Source: Sphingomonas psychrolutea (GTDB lineage Bacteria > Pseudomonadota > Alphaproteobacteria > Sphingomonadales > Sphingomonadaceae). From it: a stretch of 64,000 bases of DNA. The stretch is from the NCBI RefSeq assembly GCF_014636175.1, contig NZ_BMDW01000007.1, forward strand, positions 1 to 64,000, written 5' to 3'. A model generated the notes under the pieces. The model was not told the origin of the DNA and ran no database searches. It was given only the letters and a program-made list of their open reading frames with translations. Each line of letters opens with the position of its first letter. The first letter of the stretch is position 1. A program made the position numbers and the translations under genes. Shown here piece after piece: positions 27,792 through 37,853 of the stretch.

Positions 27792-30185
27792 ATGACCGAT
27801 CATCCCGTGGCCGTCCCCTCCATGCCCACCACCAAGCCTGACGATGCTCTTCAAGGCGTATGCGGTAGCTGTTCAACGTCGAAGGGTGTCGACGGCGCAA
27901 TCACGGTTCTTGATCCGGTTTGCGGGATGACGGTCGATCCAGCGAAAACCGCGCATCACGCCACCCATGCGGGAACGGACTATCATTTCTGTTCAGCGGG
28001 ATGCCGCACGAAATTCGTCGCCGCTCCGGCGCGCTATCTGACCGCGCCCTCACGCGCCGCGCCAGAAGCTCAGGAGCGTGCGATCTGGACGTGCCCGATG
28101 CACCCGCACATTCGACAGACGGGGCCGGGGACGTGTCCAATTTGCGGCATGGCGCTCGAACCCGAAGCCCCGTCGCTCGACGATGCACCCAACCCCGAAC
28201 TGGTCGATTTTACGCGGCGGTTCTGGGTATCGGCAGTGCTGGCGGTGCCGCTCCTCATGCTGACGATGGGGACTGACCTGCTCGGGCTTCATTTCGTCAG
28301 CGCAACCTTTTCGCCGTGGATTCAGCTCGCACTCGCTGCGCCGATCGTCCTGTGGGCCGGCGCGCCCTTCTTCGTGCGGGGCTGGAATTCGCTCAAGACA
28401 CGCCACCTGAACATGTTCACGCTGATCGCGATCGGGGTCGGCGCCGCCTTCCTTTACAGTCTTGTCGCGACGCTCGCGCCGGGGATTTTCCCCGATACGT
28501 TCAAGATGCACGGGATGGTGCCGGTCTATTATGAAGCGGCAGGCGTCGTCGTTGCGCTGGTGCTGCTCGGCCAGGTGCTCGAACTGCGCGCGCGTGCGTC
28601 CACCGGAAAAGCCATTCGGGCGCTCCTCAACCTTGCGCCAAAGACTGCGCGGCGGATTGCACCCGACGGGACGGAAAGCGAAGTCCCGCTCGCCGACATC
28701 GTCGCAGGCGACCACCTCCGGGTCCGCCCCGGTGAGGCCGTGCCGGTCGATGGCATCGTCGTTGACGGCACATCCTCGGTCGATGAATCGATGCTGACCG
28801 GCGAACCGCTACCGGTCGCAAAACAAGCAGCGAGCGCGCTGACCGGCGGCACCGTCAACGGCACGGGCAGCCTTGTCATGGAAGCGCAGGCCGTCGGCAG
28901 TGACACGATGCTCGCGCGCATCGTCAAGATGGTGGCCGAGGCGCAGCGCAGCCGCGCGCCGATCCAGGCGGTCGCCGACCGCATTTCGGGCTGGTTCGTG
29001 CCATTGGTGATCGCGATTGCGGTTCTCACCTTCATCGTCTGGAGTGTGGTCGGCCCCGAACCGCGGATCGGGCACGCGCTGCTTAATGCGATCGCGGTGC
29101 TCATCATCGCTTGTCCCTGTGCGCTCGGACTTGCCACGCCAATGTCGATCATGGTCGGCACCGGGCGCGGCGCGCAGGCAGGGGTGCTCGTCAAAAGTGC
29201 CGAGGCCCTCCAAGGCTTCGAGCAGGTCGATACCCTGCTGATCGACAAGACCGGCACGCTTACCGAAGGCAAGCCGAAGCTTGTGGGAATTGAGACGGTC
29301 GGGGCGCTCAGCCATGATGATCTGCTGCGGTTCGTCGCGTCGGTCGAGGCGCGCTCCGAGCATCCGCTGGCCCACGCGATCGTAACGGCAGCCAAGGAGC
29401 AAAATCTGGCGCTTGCCGCACCCGAGGGCTTTGAGGTTCAGGTCGGCGCCGGCATCAGCGCCAACATCGACGGGCACACCGTCGTCGTCGGCAACACCGC
29501 GCAAATGCAGCGTATCGGTGTCGATGCACAGCCGCTCTTTGACGCATCGGAGGCCAAGCGCCGCGAAGGTGCAGGTATTATGCTCGTCGCGGTCGATGGC
29601 GCGCTTGCCGGGTTTATCGCGGTTGCCGATCCGATCCGGGCAAACGCCCGGGAAGCGATTTCCGCGCTTCGCAAACAGGGGCTGCGCGTCATCATGCTCA
29701 CCGGCGACAATCCGACGACCGCGCACATCGTTGCCGACGCGGTTGGCGGCCTCGACGGCGTTCACGCCGAACTCAAGCCCGAGGACAAAGCGCGCATCGT
29801 TGGTGAGCTGAAGGCAAAGGGCGCAAAAGTCGCGATGGCAGGCGACGGTATTAACGATGCACCCGCACTGGCTGCGGCCGATGTCGGGCTGGCGATGGGC
29901 ACCGGCACCGATGTCGCGATCGAAAGCGCAGGGATCACCCTGACCAAGGGCGACCTCGCCGCTGTCGTGCGTGCCCGCGTGCTTGCCAAGGCAACGATGA
30001 CGAATATCCGGCAGAACCTGTTCTTCTCGTTCGTGTTCAACGGGATTGGTGTGCCGGTAGCGGCTGGCGTGCTCTACCCGCTTACCGGTCTGGTCATGTC
30101 CCCGATGTTCGCCGGTGCCGCGATGGCGCTGTCATCGTTCACGGTTGTGGTGAACGCGCTGCGATTAGGCCGCATAAAGCTTTAG
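27792..30185 (+). CDS. copA: Copper-exporting P1B-type ATPase with YHS and heavy-metal-binding domains
   Basis: A 797-residue Cu(I)-exporting ATPase. The N-terminus holds a YHS metal-binding domain (DPVCGMTVD at about 41-49, FCSAGC) and then a Cys/His unit, CPMHP and CPICGMALE, in place of classic CxxC HMA domains. The transporter core has the Cu-specific CPC motif (ACPCALG, about residue 440), the TGES-like loop (LTGEP), the phosphorylation motif DKTGTLT (Asp near 484) and [13 protein letters not shown] 27792 has AAGGA eight bases upstream. It is divergent from csoR across a CsoR operator, so copper should induce it. Confidence 0.94.
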   Translation: MTDHPVAVPSMPTTKPDDALQGVCGSCSTSKGVDGAITVLDPVCGMTVDPAKTAHHATHAGTDYHFCSAGCRTKFVAAPARYLTAPSRAAPEAQERAIWTCPMHPHIRQTGPGTCPICGMALEPEAPSLDDAPNPELVDFTRRFWVSAVLAVPLLMLTMGTDLLGLHFVSATFSPWIQLALAAPIVLWAGAPFFVRGWNSLKTRHLNMFTLIAIGVGAAFLYSLVATLAPGIFPDTFKMHGMVPVYYEAAGVVVALVLLGQVLELRARASTGKAIRALLNLAPKTARRIAPDGTESEVPLADIVAGDHLRVRPGEAVPVDGIVVDGTSSVDESMLTGEPLPVAKQAASALTGGTVNGTGSLVMEAQAVGSDTMLARIVKMVAEAQRSRAPIQAVADRISGWFVPLVIAIAVLTFIVWSVVGPEPRIGHALLNAIAVLIIACPCALGLATPMSIMVGTGRGAQAGVLVKSAEALQGFEQVDTLLIDKTGTLTEGKPKLVGIETVGALSHDDLLRFVASVEARSEHPLAHAIVTAAKEQNLALAAPEGFEVQVGAGISANIDGHTVVVGNTAQMQRIGVDAQPLFDASEAKRREGAGIMLVAVDGALAGFIAVADPIRANAREAISALRKQGLRVIMLTGDNPTTAHIVADAVGGLDGVHAELKPEDKARIVGELKAKGAKVAMAGDGINDAPALAAADVGLAMGTGTDVAIESAGITLTKGDLAAVVRARVLAKATMTNIRQNLFFSFVFNGIGVPVAAGVLYPLTGLVMSPMFAGAAMALSSFTVVVNALRLGRIKL

Positions 30186-30307
30186 CCGCCGTCGATCGCC
30201 GCATTCTGCGCTGTCGCGACAGGAGCGGTCAGCAAGCGGCCGGCCGGGTTTGCCCGTCCATAGCGGGTGCGGTCGCAAGCTCTCCGCACTCGCCAGCGTT
30301 ATGGCGC

Positions 30308-30332
30308 GATTGGCTGTTTCGAACAGCCAATC
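30308..30332. terminator. Perfect stem-loop downstream of copA
   Basis: GATTGGCTGTT and AACAGCCAATC (11 bp arms, 3-base loop TCG) lie 123 bases past the copA stop, between copA and the tRNA. The strength suits a terminator, but no T-tract follows directly. An operator role is possible. Confidence 0.4.
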
Positions 30333-30385
30333 GACGGTACCTCCCCGAGGGGAAATGATAAGCTAATGATATCTGTGTTAAAAAA

Positions 30386-30460
<75 letters not shown>

Positions 30461-30551
30461 ATACCGTCGGCGCTTACGCTGCCAGCGGAAGCGGCCTAAG
30501 AGCCGGATGCAGCGGCAATGTCAACTTGATTGTCGTGAGGGAGCGTATGAC

Positions 30552-30677
30552 GTGACGACGAAGGAGGACGAGACCGCCGCGCGACTGGCGGCGGCGCTGC
30601 GCGAAAACCTCAAACGCCGCAAGGCACGCGCGCGCGCGCTCGACCTGCCCGCCGACCCCGACACGCCTAAGCGATAG
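30552..30677 (+). CDS. Small Lys/Arg-rich protein, unknown function
   Basis: A 41-residue reading frame from GTG 30552 with GAGGGAG eight bases upstream. The product starts MTTKEDETAARLAAALREN and continues with a very basic stretch, LKRRKARARALD, predicted to be an amphipathic helix. I recall similar small proteins in sphingomonad genomes, but I cannot verify a family. Its last 11 bases overlap the end of the converging aminopeptidase gene. Confidence 0.5.
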   Translation: MTTKEDETAARLAAALRENLKRRKARARALDLPADPDTPKR

Positions 30678-32457
30678 GCGCGCATTTCGCTGTCAGCCAA
30701 GCGCGCTCGTCGGCGTCGAGCTGCGCACCGATCACCGCCACCACGCGGGCATGATAGGTATCGAGCCAGTCGCGCTCGGCCGGGGTGAGCAAATCGGCGA
30801 TGATCAGCGTGCGCTCGATCGGGCAAAACGTCAGCGTTTCGAAGCCAAGCATCGTTCCGCCTTCCAGCGCACGTTCCTCGACGAGGATCAAATTCTCGAT
30901 CCGAATGCCGTAGGCGCCCGCTTTATAATAGCCCGGCTCGTTCGACAGCATCATGCCGGGGCGCAGCGGTTCCGCCGGTCCGCCGCCGGGATAGAAAGGC
31001 TGGGCGATCCGCGCCGGGCCTTCATGCACCGAGAGATAGGCGCCGACGCCGTGGCCGGTCCCATGCGCGTAATCGAGGCCGATTTCCCATAAGGGCCGCC
31101 GCGCGAAGCCGTCTAGCTGGCCGCCGGTGGTGCCTGCCGGGAAGATCGCAGTGGCAAGCGCGATATGGCCCTTCAGCACGCGGGTAAAACGGTCGCGCAT
31201 TTCCGGCGTGGGCTCGCCGATCGGCAGCACGCGCGTCACATCGGTCGTGCCATCGGCATATTGGCCGCCCGAATCGACCAGATAAAGCTGCCCCAGTTCG
31301 AGCGGCGCGTTCGAGTCTGGCGTCGAATGGTAATGCGGGCTGGCGCCATGCGCGCCGGTCGCCGAGATCGTGTCGAACGAGGTGTCGAGCAGCACGCCGG
31401 TGGCTTCTCGAAATTCCTGCAGCTTGGCGACGCAGGAGAGTTCGGTCAGGCCGCCCTTGGGTGCCTCGGCCTCAACCCAGCGCAGGAAGCGCGCGAGGGC
31501 GGCCCCGTCGCGCGCAGAAGCGGCGCGGTGGCCGGCAATCTCGGTCGGGTTCTTGGTCGCCTTGGCGAGGGTGACCGGATCGCGTGAGGGGAGGATCGTC
31601 GCGCCGCCTTGATCGAGCCGGTCGAAGATCGCCGCCACCGCGCTTTGCGGGTCGGCGGCAATGCGCTTGGTCGCGTAGACGCCCAGCGCATCGGCGAAGG
31701 CCTCGCGCGGGTGGAGGCGGATCGCGTTGCCGAGATGCTGCCGCACCGCATCGGTGAGCTTTTCGGGCGCGACGAACAAATCGGCGGTGCCGTCCGCATC
31801 GACGATCGCATAAGCGAGCGCCACCGGCGTGTGCGCGACGTCCTTGCCGCGCACGTTCAGCACCCACGCGATCGAATCGAGCGCGGTGAGGACGACCGCA
31901 TCAGCCTGTTGCTCGGCCAGCCAGTCAGCGATGGCGGCGCGCTTGGCTGCCGAGCTCAGCCCTGCTCGTGCATCGTCCTGGACGGCGAGCTGCGCATCGG
32001 ACGGGGCGGGGCGGTCGGGCCAGACCGCATCGACCGGGTTGGTGTCGACCGCGACGAGCTCGGCCCCGCGCGCGGCCAGCGCGGTGCTGGCCTCGGCGAC
32101 CCACGCCCGCGTGTGGAGCCATGGATCATAGCCGATCCGCCCGCCCGCCGGCGCGTGTTCGCCCAGCCAGTCGGCGATGCTGGTGGCGGGGACGGCGACA
32201 TAGTGCCAGTCGTCGCCCGAGACCTGTTCGCGCACTTGCAGCGTGTAGCGTCCGTCGGTGAAAATCGCGGCCGCCTCGGGCAGCACCACCGCACTCCCGG
32301 CCGAGCCCTGAAACCCGGTCAACCAGGCGAGCCGCTGGGCATAGGCCCCGACATATTCGGACATATGCTCATCGGTAAGCGGGACGACGAAGCCGTCGAG
32401 ACGCTGGCGCGCGAGCTGGGCGCGGAGGGCGGTGAGGCGGGCGGTGTAGGTCGACAT
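30667..32457 (-). CDS. Xaa-Pro aminopeptidase (M24B family)
   Basis: A 596-residue aminopeptidase P of the longer, eukaryote-like type. Two creatinase-like N-terminal domains precede the metallopeptidase domain. In the latter, the metal ligands can be placed at Asp in LVDSGGQYADGTTDVTR, His in HGTGHGVGAYL, Glu in LSNEPGYY and Glu in the IRIENL segment. It removes N-terminal residues ahead of proline. It is a monocistronic cytoplasmic enzyme by appearance. Confidence 0.93.
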   Translation of the reverse strand: MSTYTARLTALRAQLARQRLDGFVVPLTDEHMSEYVGAYAQRLAWLTGFQGSAGSAVVLPEAAAIFTDGRYTLQVREQVSGDDWHYVAVPATSIADWLGEHAPAGGRIGYDPWLHTRAWVAEASTALAARGAELVAVDTNPVDAVWPDRPAPSDAQLAVQDDARAGLSSAAKRAAIADWLAEQQADAVVLTALDSIAWVLNVRGKDVAHTPVALAYAIVDADGTADLFVAPEKLTDAVRQHLGNAIRLHPREAFADALGVYATKRIAADPQSAVAAIFDRLDQGGATILPSRDPVTLAKATKNPTEIAGHRAASARDGAALARFLRWVEAEAPKGGLTELSCVAKLQEFREATGVLLDTSFDTISATGAHGASPHYHSTPDSNAPLELGQLYLVDSGGQYADGTTDVTRVLPIGEPTPEMRDRFTRVLKGHIALATAIFPAGTTGGQLDGFARRPLWEIGLDYAHGTGHGVGAYLSVHEGPARIAQPFYPGGGPAEPLRPGMMLSNEPGYYKAGAYGIRIENLILVEERALEGGTMLGFETLTFCPIERTLIIADLLTPAERDWLDTYHARVVAVIGAQLDADERAWLTAKCAPIA

Positions 32458-32618
32458 GCGCTTTCTCGTGATTGCAGGATCGGGGAATGGTGCGGGATGC
32501 AGCTTAGCAGATCGGGTGGGGACGCAGCAGTACCTTGGCAGATCGCACGTGCGCGCGACAGGGCCGGCGGCATGGATTCCGCTGGCGCACCCCCTTCGCC
32601 TGCGGGTCCGCTATAATT

Positions 32619-34502
32619 ATGATTAGTTTCATCCGCTTCTTCCCGAAGGTGGGCTTGCCCGTGTCGATCGCCAAGCGTCTTCAAATCGGTACTGCCCTGA
32701 TCATCGGGATCGTCCTGATCGCGATCGGGATCGCGGCCTACAGTATCAATGTGGTGCGGATCGGCGGCCCCGTCGCCGAACAGATCCAGTCCGCGTCGGA
32801 CTATGTCGCCGATATTTTGCCGCCGCCCGAATATGTGCTCGAACCCTTTCTCGAGGCGACGTTGCTCGCCAATCACCCCGACCAGATTGACGCACGCGCG
32901 GCCCGGCTTGCGGCGTTGCGGCGCGACTATGACGATCGACATGCCTATTGGTTGCGTGCCAATCTCGATCCGGCGTTGGTGGTCGCGCTGACTCGTGATG
33001 CCGATGCGCCCGCCCGCCGCTTCTGGGACGGGGTCGATCGCTTGAAGGCCGCAGCGCGCGCGGGCGATCCGATAGCCATCCACGCAAGCTATGCGCGGCT
33101 CGCTGCCGACTATGCCACGCACCGCGCGCTGATCGATCGTGCGGTGACGCTTGCCGGACAGCATCAGACTCTGCTGAAGGCGCGCTCCAGCGCGACCCTG
33201 ACGGCCGCGTCGATCGCCTTGCTTGCGCTTGCGGCGATGGTGCTCGGGCTCGCGATCGGTGCGGGCGTCTATTTGACGCGCACGGTGATGACGCCGCTCG
33301 GTAGTTTGATCGAGGTGACGATGGCGCTGGCGAACGGGAGCGATCGCGCCGTCCCGTATTGCGACCGTCGCGACGAACTCGGCGACATGGCGCGCGCGGT
33401 CGATGTCTTTAGCTGCGCCGCGCGCGACCGCGCGATCGAGGATGCGCGCACGAGCGCCGAGCAGACGTTCATCGCCGACAATCTCGGCCAGATGCTGCGG
33501 ACGATGGCATCGGGTGACTTGCGCCACAGTACCACGATCGTGTTTCCACCCAGCTATGCCGGGGTCCATGCCGACCTTGACCGGGCGATCGACACGCTGC
33601 GCACGATGGTGCGCGCCGTGGTGGATACGACAAGCGACATCGATGCCACATCGGGGTCGATCGCGCGCGCGACCGACGATCTCGCCCAACGCACCGAATG
33701 CAGCGCTGCCGCAATCGAGGAGACCTCCGCTGCGATCGAGCAAATGGACCAGCGGTTGCGCAGCACCGCGCAGGCCGCGCAAAAATCGTCGCAAGGGTCG
33801 CAACAGACGCTCGATGCGGCCGGCGACGTTCGCAAGCGGACCGACGGCGCGATCGAGGCGATGCGCCGCGTTTCGGTCAGCACGGCGGGAATCGACGATG
33901 TGATCGAAGGACTCGACAAGATCGCCTTTCAGACGCGCGTGCTGGCGATGAATGCCGCGGTCGAGGCGGGGCGCGCGGGCGACGCCGGGCGTGGTTTCGC
34001 GGTCGTCGCCGATCTCGTTTCGACGCTTGCGATGCGCGCCGAGGAGGAAGCGAAACGCGCGCGGGTGCAGCTCAGCGCAACGCAGGATGATGTCGGGGTC
34101 GCCGTCACGGCGGTCGGGCAAGTCGATGGTGCGCTCGAAACCATTCTTGCGCGCTGTGCCGAGGGGGCGAGCCTGTCGCGCGACATCGCCGATGATAATG
34201 CCGCGCTGGCAAGCTCGATCGGCGAGATCAAGGGCGCGGTGACCCAGCTCGATGGGATCGCGCAGCAGAATGCGGCGATGGTGGAGGAAACCTCGGCCGC
34301 GGCGGCGTCGCTCGCTTGCGATATCGCGACGCTGGCGGGGCATGCCAGTGCCTTTCGTCACGATGGCCGCGAACAGGACGTGCCGGTGGCCCTCGACCAG
34401 CGCGTGCGCGTCGCACGAGGTTTGCCGAGCGCCGTTGTGCCGATCCTATCCGCGCTCGCGCGGATCCCTCGCGTGCCCGTCGTTCCGATGGTGTCTGCCT
34501 GA
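32619..34502 (+). CDS. Methyl-accepting chemotaxis-type protein with divergent tip
   Basis: A 627-residue receptor. Transmembrane helices lie near residues 25-45 and 202-225 with a helical periplasmic domain between them, then HAMP and a long MCP signalling domain. The hairpin tip reads [41 protein letters not shown] in part. Compared with the usual [20 protein letters not shown] and EVRxLAxRSA, several near-invariant positions are changed (Asn to Arg, Glu to Leu, Arg to Ser). Coupling to CheA may therefore be altered. The ligand is unknown. ATG 32619 starts just before the first helix. Confidence 0.85.
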   Translation: MISFIRFFPKVGLPVSIAKRLQIGTALIIGIVLIAIGIAAYSINVVRIGGPVAEQIQSASDYVADILPPPEYVLEPFLEATLLANHPDQIDARAARLAALRRDYDDRHAYWLRANLDPALVVALTRDADAPARRFWDGVDRLKAAARAGDPIAIHASYARLAADYATHRALIDRAVTLAGQHQTLLKARSSATLTAASIALLALAAMVLGLAIGAGVYLTRTVMTPLGSLIEVTMALANGSDRAVPYCDRRDELGDMARAVDVFSCAARDRAIEDARTSAEQTFIADNLGQMLRTMASGDLRHSTTIVFPPSYAGVHADLDRAIDTLRTMVRAVVDTTSDIDATSGSIARATDDLAQRTECSAAAIEETSAAIEQMDQRLRSTAQAAQKSSQGSQQTLDAAGDVRKRTDGAIEAMRRVSVSTAGIDDVIEGLDKIAFQTRVLAMNAAVEAGRAGDAGRGFAVVADLVSTLAMRAEEEAKRARVQLSATQDDVGVAVTAVGQVDGALETILARCAEGASLSRDIADDNAALASSIGEIKGAVTQLDGIAQQNAAMVEETSAAAASLACDIATLAGHASAFRHDGREQDVPVALDQRVRVARGLPSAVVPILSALARIPRVPVVPMVSA

Positions 34503-34561
34503 GCGAGGTCATAACCGCCCGCATCTCGACTTGGCCGGTCGGGAGCGGGTAGGGATCGGGG

Positions 34562-36622
34562 ATGACCGATCTCACCCCCCCCATCGCCGAAACCCGCCCG
34601 CACAGCTTCACCGCACACGGGATTACGATCCACGATCCCTATGCGTGGCTGAAAGACCCGAACTATCCCGAGGTGGGTGACACCGACGTGCTCGCCTATC
34701 TCGCGGCGGAAAATGGCTATTTCGAAAGCGTGATGGCGCCGCTGAAAGGCCTGACTGACCGGCTCTATGCCGAGATGAAAGGACGCATCAAGGAAGACGA
34801 TGCCTCGGTCCCGCAAAAGGATGGCGACTGGTTGTACTGGACCTCGTTCGAGACGGGGGGCGAGTATCGCAAATGGTGGCGAAGGCCTGTCGCTGGCGGA
34901 GCCGACGCACTGATCCTCGACGAGACCGCGCTGGCCGAGGGCAAGGAATACTTTCGGCTCGGCGCGTTTTCGGTGTCGAATGACGGGCGGCTGCTCGCTT
35001 ATGCGATCGACGACAATGGCTCGGAACGCTTCGAGGTGCGCGTCAAGGATCTCGCCACGGGTGCGCATTTACCCGACGTCATCCCCGGAATGCTGTCGGA
35101 GATCGTCTGGACCGCCGACGACAAAGGCTTTCTCTACGGCCTCGCCAATGAGCAATGGCGCACCGATAACGCGCGGCTGCACTGGCTTGGTGCGCCGATC
35201 GCCGACGATGTGGAACTGTTCAAGGAGGCCGATGAAGGCTTTCGCGTCGGCGTTTCGGAGACGAGCGACCGCCAATGGATCGTGCTGGCAAGCGGCGATC
35301 ATGTCACCAGCGAAATCTATCTGCTCCCCGCGAACGACCCGTTGGCGACGCCGCTGTGCGTTTCGCCGCGCCAGGTCGGGCGCGAATATGATGTCGACAT
35401 GCATGGCGACACGCTGTTCATCCACACCAACGACACCGATCCCAATTTTCGGCTGTGCACGGCGGATATTTCGGCACCGGGCGACTGGGTCGAGAAGATC
35501 GGACCGTCGCGGCATTTCTACATGACCGGGATCGATTGCTTCAAAGACTTCTTTATCGTCGACGGCCGCGAGGATGGGTTGGATCAGATCGAGATCCACC
35601 GCTACGATTCAGCGATCGCGCCGCAGCGGATCGTTTTTCCCGAGGCGAGCTATGATGCGGGCCTCGGCAACAATCCCGAATATGACATGTCGGTGCTGCG
35701 GCTGGGTTATGAATCGATGGTCACGCCGGGGACCGAATATGATTATGACGTGGCGACCGGCGGGCTGACGACACTGAAAGTGCAGGAGATTCCGAGCGGG
35801 TATGACGCCGCGAAGTACCGCACCGAACGACTCAAGATCACCGCGCGCGATGGCACCGAGGTGCCGGTTTCGATCGTTTATCCGGCAGACTTCCCCAAGG
35901 ACGGCAGCCGCCCGCTCTATCTCTATGCGTATGGCGCATATGGCTATGCGATCCCGCCGGGCTTCTCGACCGGGCGGTTGTCGCTGCTCGACCGGGGTTT
36001 CGCTTATGCCATCGCGCATATCCGCGGCGGCGACGATCTCGGGCAGCAATGGTATCTCGACGGCAAGCTCGAGAAGCGCGCCAACACCTTCAACGATTTC
36101 GTCGATGTGGCGAAGGGGTTGGTCGCCGATGGCTGGACCAGCGCGGGCAAGATCGCGATTGCCGGGCGATCGGCCGGGGGCGAATTGATGGGCGCGGTGG
36201 TCAATTCCGATCCTGAACTATGGGGCGCGGTGATTGCCGACGTACCGTTCGTCGACGTGCTCAACACGATGATGGATGCCGAACTCCCGCTGACGCCGGG
36301 CGAGTGGCCCGAATGGGGCAATCCGATCGAGGATAAGGCGGCGTTCGAGCTGATCCGAGGGTATTCGCCGTACGACAATGTTCGTGCGCAAGGCTATCCG
36401 CCGATGTTCATCTCGGGCGGTCTCAACGATCCGCGCGTGACCTATTGGGAACCGGCGAAATGGGCGGCGAAGCTCCGCGCGACCAAGACCGACGATAACG
36501 TGCTGCTGCTCAAGACCAATATGGGCGCGGGGCATGGCGGTAAGTCAGGGCGGTTCGAGAGCTTGCGCGAGGCGGCGGAGGAGCATGCCTTCGTGTTGTG
36601 GCAGCTTGGGGTCGAGGGGTGA
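34562..36622 (+). CDS. S9-family oligopeptidase (oligopeptidase B-like)
   Basis: A 686-residue prolyl-oligopeptidase-fold enzyme. The N-terminal seven-blade propeller region is followed by a catalytic alpha/beta domain with the nucleophile elbow IAGRSAGGELMG (Ser). The acid is probably Asp in SGGLNDPRV, and the catalytic His lies in GAGHGGKSGR. The order and the length match oligopeptidase B (protease II), which cuts short peptides after basic residues. No signal peptide. The gene ends just before a perfect 26-bp palindrome at 36625 that may end transcription. Confidence 0.93.
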   Translation: MTDLTPPIAETRPHSFTAHGITIHDPYAWLKDPNYPEVGDTDVLAYLAAENGYFESVMAPLKGLTDRLYAEMKGRIKEDDASVPQKDGDWLYWTSFETGGEYRKWWRRPVAGGADALILDETALAEGKEYFRLGAFSVSNDGRLLAYAIDDNGSERFEVRVKDLATGAHLPDVIPGMLSEIVWTADDKGFLYGLANEQWRTDNARLHWLGAPIADDVELFKEADEGFRVGVSETSDRQWIVLASGDHVTSEIYLLPANDPLATPLCVSPRQVGREYDVDMHGDTLFIHTNDTDPNFRLCTADISAPGDWVEKIGPSRHFYMTGIDCFKDFFIVDGREDGLDQIEIHRYDSAIAPQRIVFPEASYDAGLGNNPEYDMSVLRLGYESMVTPGTEYDYDVATGGLTTLKVQEIPSGYDAAKYRTERLKITARDGTEVPVSIVYPADFPKDGSRPLYLYAYGAYGYAIPPGFSTGRLSLLDRGFAYAIAHIRGGDDLGQQWYLDGKLEKRANTFNDFVDVAKGLVADGWTSAGKIAIAGRSAGGELMGAVVNSDPELWGAVIADVPFVDVLNTMMDAELPLTPGEWPEWGNPIEDKAAFELIRGYSPYDNVRAQGYPPMFISGGLNDPRVTYWEPAKWAAKLRATKTDDNVLLLKTNMGAGHGGKSGRFESLREAAEEHAFVLWQLGVEG

Positions 36623-36624
36623 TT

Positions 36625-36750
36625 GCCCTCTCCCCTGCAGGGGAGAGGGCAGACGAGGCGAAGCCGAAGTCGGGAGAGGGGCAGTGACGCGGACGGTGAA
36701 GCAAGGCACGGCCCCTCTCCCCGACCCTCTCCCCGCGAGCGGGGAGAGGG
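36625..36750. repeat. Palindromic GC-rich repeat element
   Basis: GCCCTCTCCCCTGCAGGGGA plus GAGGGC (36625-36650) is a perfect 26-bp palindrome. A second hairpin, CCCTCTCCCCGC and GCGGGGAGAGGG, lies at 36725-36750. The stretch between them contains GTCGGGAGAGGGGCAG, another copy of the same theme. This is a typical alphaproteobacterial intergenic repeat. Its second half is translated as the N-terminus of the next gene. Confidence 0.7.
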
Positions 36751-37175
36751 AGAAGCGCTTCACCCACGCCTTCACCGCCATGCCCGCTGACATTGATGCG
36801 CTCGGGCATGTCAATAATGCGGTGTGGGTGCGCTGGATTCAGGAGCTTGCCGTCGCGCATTGGGCGGCGGTGGCGTCGGTGGAGCAGCAAGCGGCCTATG
36901 TCTGGGTCGTGACGCGGCACGAGATCGACTATCGCGGCAATGTCTCCGTAGGCGAGACGGTGACGGGCGAGACCTGGGTGCCCGCGCCGCCCAAGGGCGC
37001 GCGGTTCGACCGGCATGTGCGCTTTGCCGGCAGCGACGGGCTCGTGAAGGTGGAGGCAGTGACGACCTGGGCCTTGCTCGACCGCGCGACCGGGCGCTTG
37101 CTGCGCGTGCGGCCGGAGATCGCCGCGCCGTTTTTGTGTCCGCCGACGGAACAACCGCGCGTGCCGGGGGCTTGA
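36684..37175 (+). CDS. Hotdog-fold acyl-CoA thioesterase (4HBT family)
   Basis: A 163-residue thioesterase of the 4-hydroxybenzoyl-CoA type. The active-site pattern DIDALGHVNNAVWVRW (Asp and HVNN) is present. GTG 36684 with a GA-rich upstream (GAGAGGGGCA) is the best start in frame. The first 25 residues (TAPLPDPLPASGERE) are encoded by a palindromic repeat and are probably not part of the fold. The true start may be a little downstream. The substrate is unknown. Confidence 0.85.
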   Translation: MTRTVKQGTAPLPDPLPASGEREKRFTHAFTAMPADIDALGHVNNAVWVRWIQELAVAHWAAVASVEQQAAYVWVVTRHEIDYRGNVSVGETVTGETWVPAPPKGARFDRHVRFAGSDGLVKVEAVTTWALLDRATGRLLRVRPEIAAPFLCPPTEQPRVPGA

Positions 37176-37205
37176 ACAGCAACCGTTTTCGAAAGGGTTG
37201 CTGCG

Positions 37206-37820
37206 ATGCTCGAACATATTCCCGAATGGCTTGGCGCCAGTTTGCGCGGCGTGCGCGCGGGAGCGGAGCATCTGACGATCGTCAATCCTGCGCTCGGAGG
37301 CGGCTATGCCCCGATTGCGCTGAGCAGCTCGGCCTTTGGCGATTGGACGGAGATGCCGGTGCGCTTCACCGCCGATGGCGCGGGCGTGTCGCCGCCTTTG
37401 GTCTGGGATGCGGTGCCGGGCGCAACGCAAAGCCTCGCGCTGATTGTCGAGGATGCCGATTCGCCGACGCTCTCGCCCTTGGTGCACGCGATCGTCTGGG
37501 GGATGGGTCCAGACACGCGCGACCTCGCCGAGGGAGCGATCGTCGAGGGCGGCGCAACCGCTGAAATCGGGCGGAATTCTTACCTCGCGCAAGGCTGGCT
37601 CGCGCCCGATCCGCCGAGCGGGCATGGCGAGCATCGCTATGTGTTCCAGCTGTTCGCACTCGATGTCGTGGCGGAGGATCTGGGCGACGCGCCGGGGCGT
37701 GGCGCGGTGCTCAATGCGATTCAGGGGCATGTGATCGGCGCGGGGATGCTGACCGGGCTGTATGCGCGCGGCGAGGTGGTGGATGGGCCGCTGGCAATCG
37801 ATGGGGCTGCTTTGGCGTAA
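37206..37820 (+). CDS. YbhB/YbcL-family PEBP-like protein
   Basis: A 204-residue phosphatidylethanolamine-binding-protein-like protein. It has the ligand-pocket pattern VEDADSPTLSPLVHAIVWG (DPDxP-like with H) and GHGEHRYVFQLFALD. Bacterial members have no settled function, and some bind small anions. No signal peptide is visible. It follows the thioesterase by 30 bases in the same direction, so co-transcription is likely. Confidence 0.88.
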   Translation: MLEHIPEWLGASLRGVRAGAEHLTIVNPALGGGYAPIALSSSAFGDWTEMPVRFTADGAGVSPPLVWDAVPGATQSLALIVEDADSPTLSPLVHAIVWGMGPDTRDLAEGAIVEGGATAEIGRNSYLAQGWLAPDPPSGHGEHRYVFQLFALDVVAEDLGDAPGRGAVLNAIQGHVIGAGMLTGLYARGEVVDGPLAIDGAALA

Positions 37821-37853
37821 TTCCTCCCCGGAACGGGGAGGATTTGGAGAGAT

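Noticed and set aside
32319..34361. Minus-strand open frame of 680 codons opposite the MCP
   Set aside because: Antisense shadow of the MCP that also runs into pepP in another frame.
36534..36683. Upstream extension of the thioesterase from ATG 36534
   Set aside because: It lies inside the end of the S9 peptidase gene, and the translation (CARRRRSMPSCCGSLG) looks non-biological.
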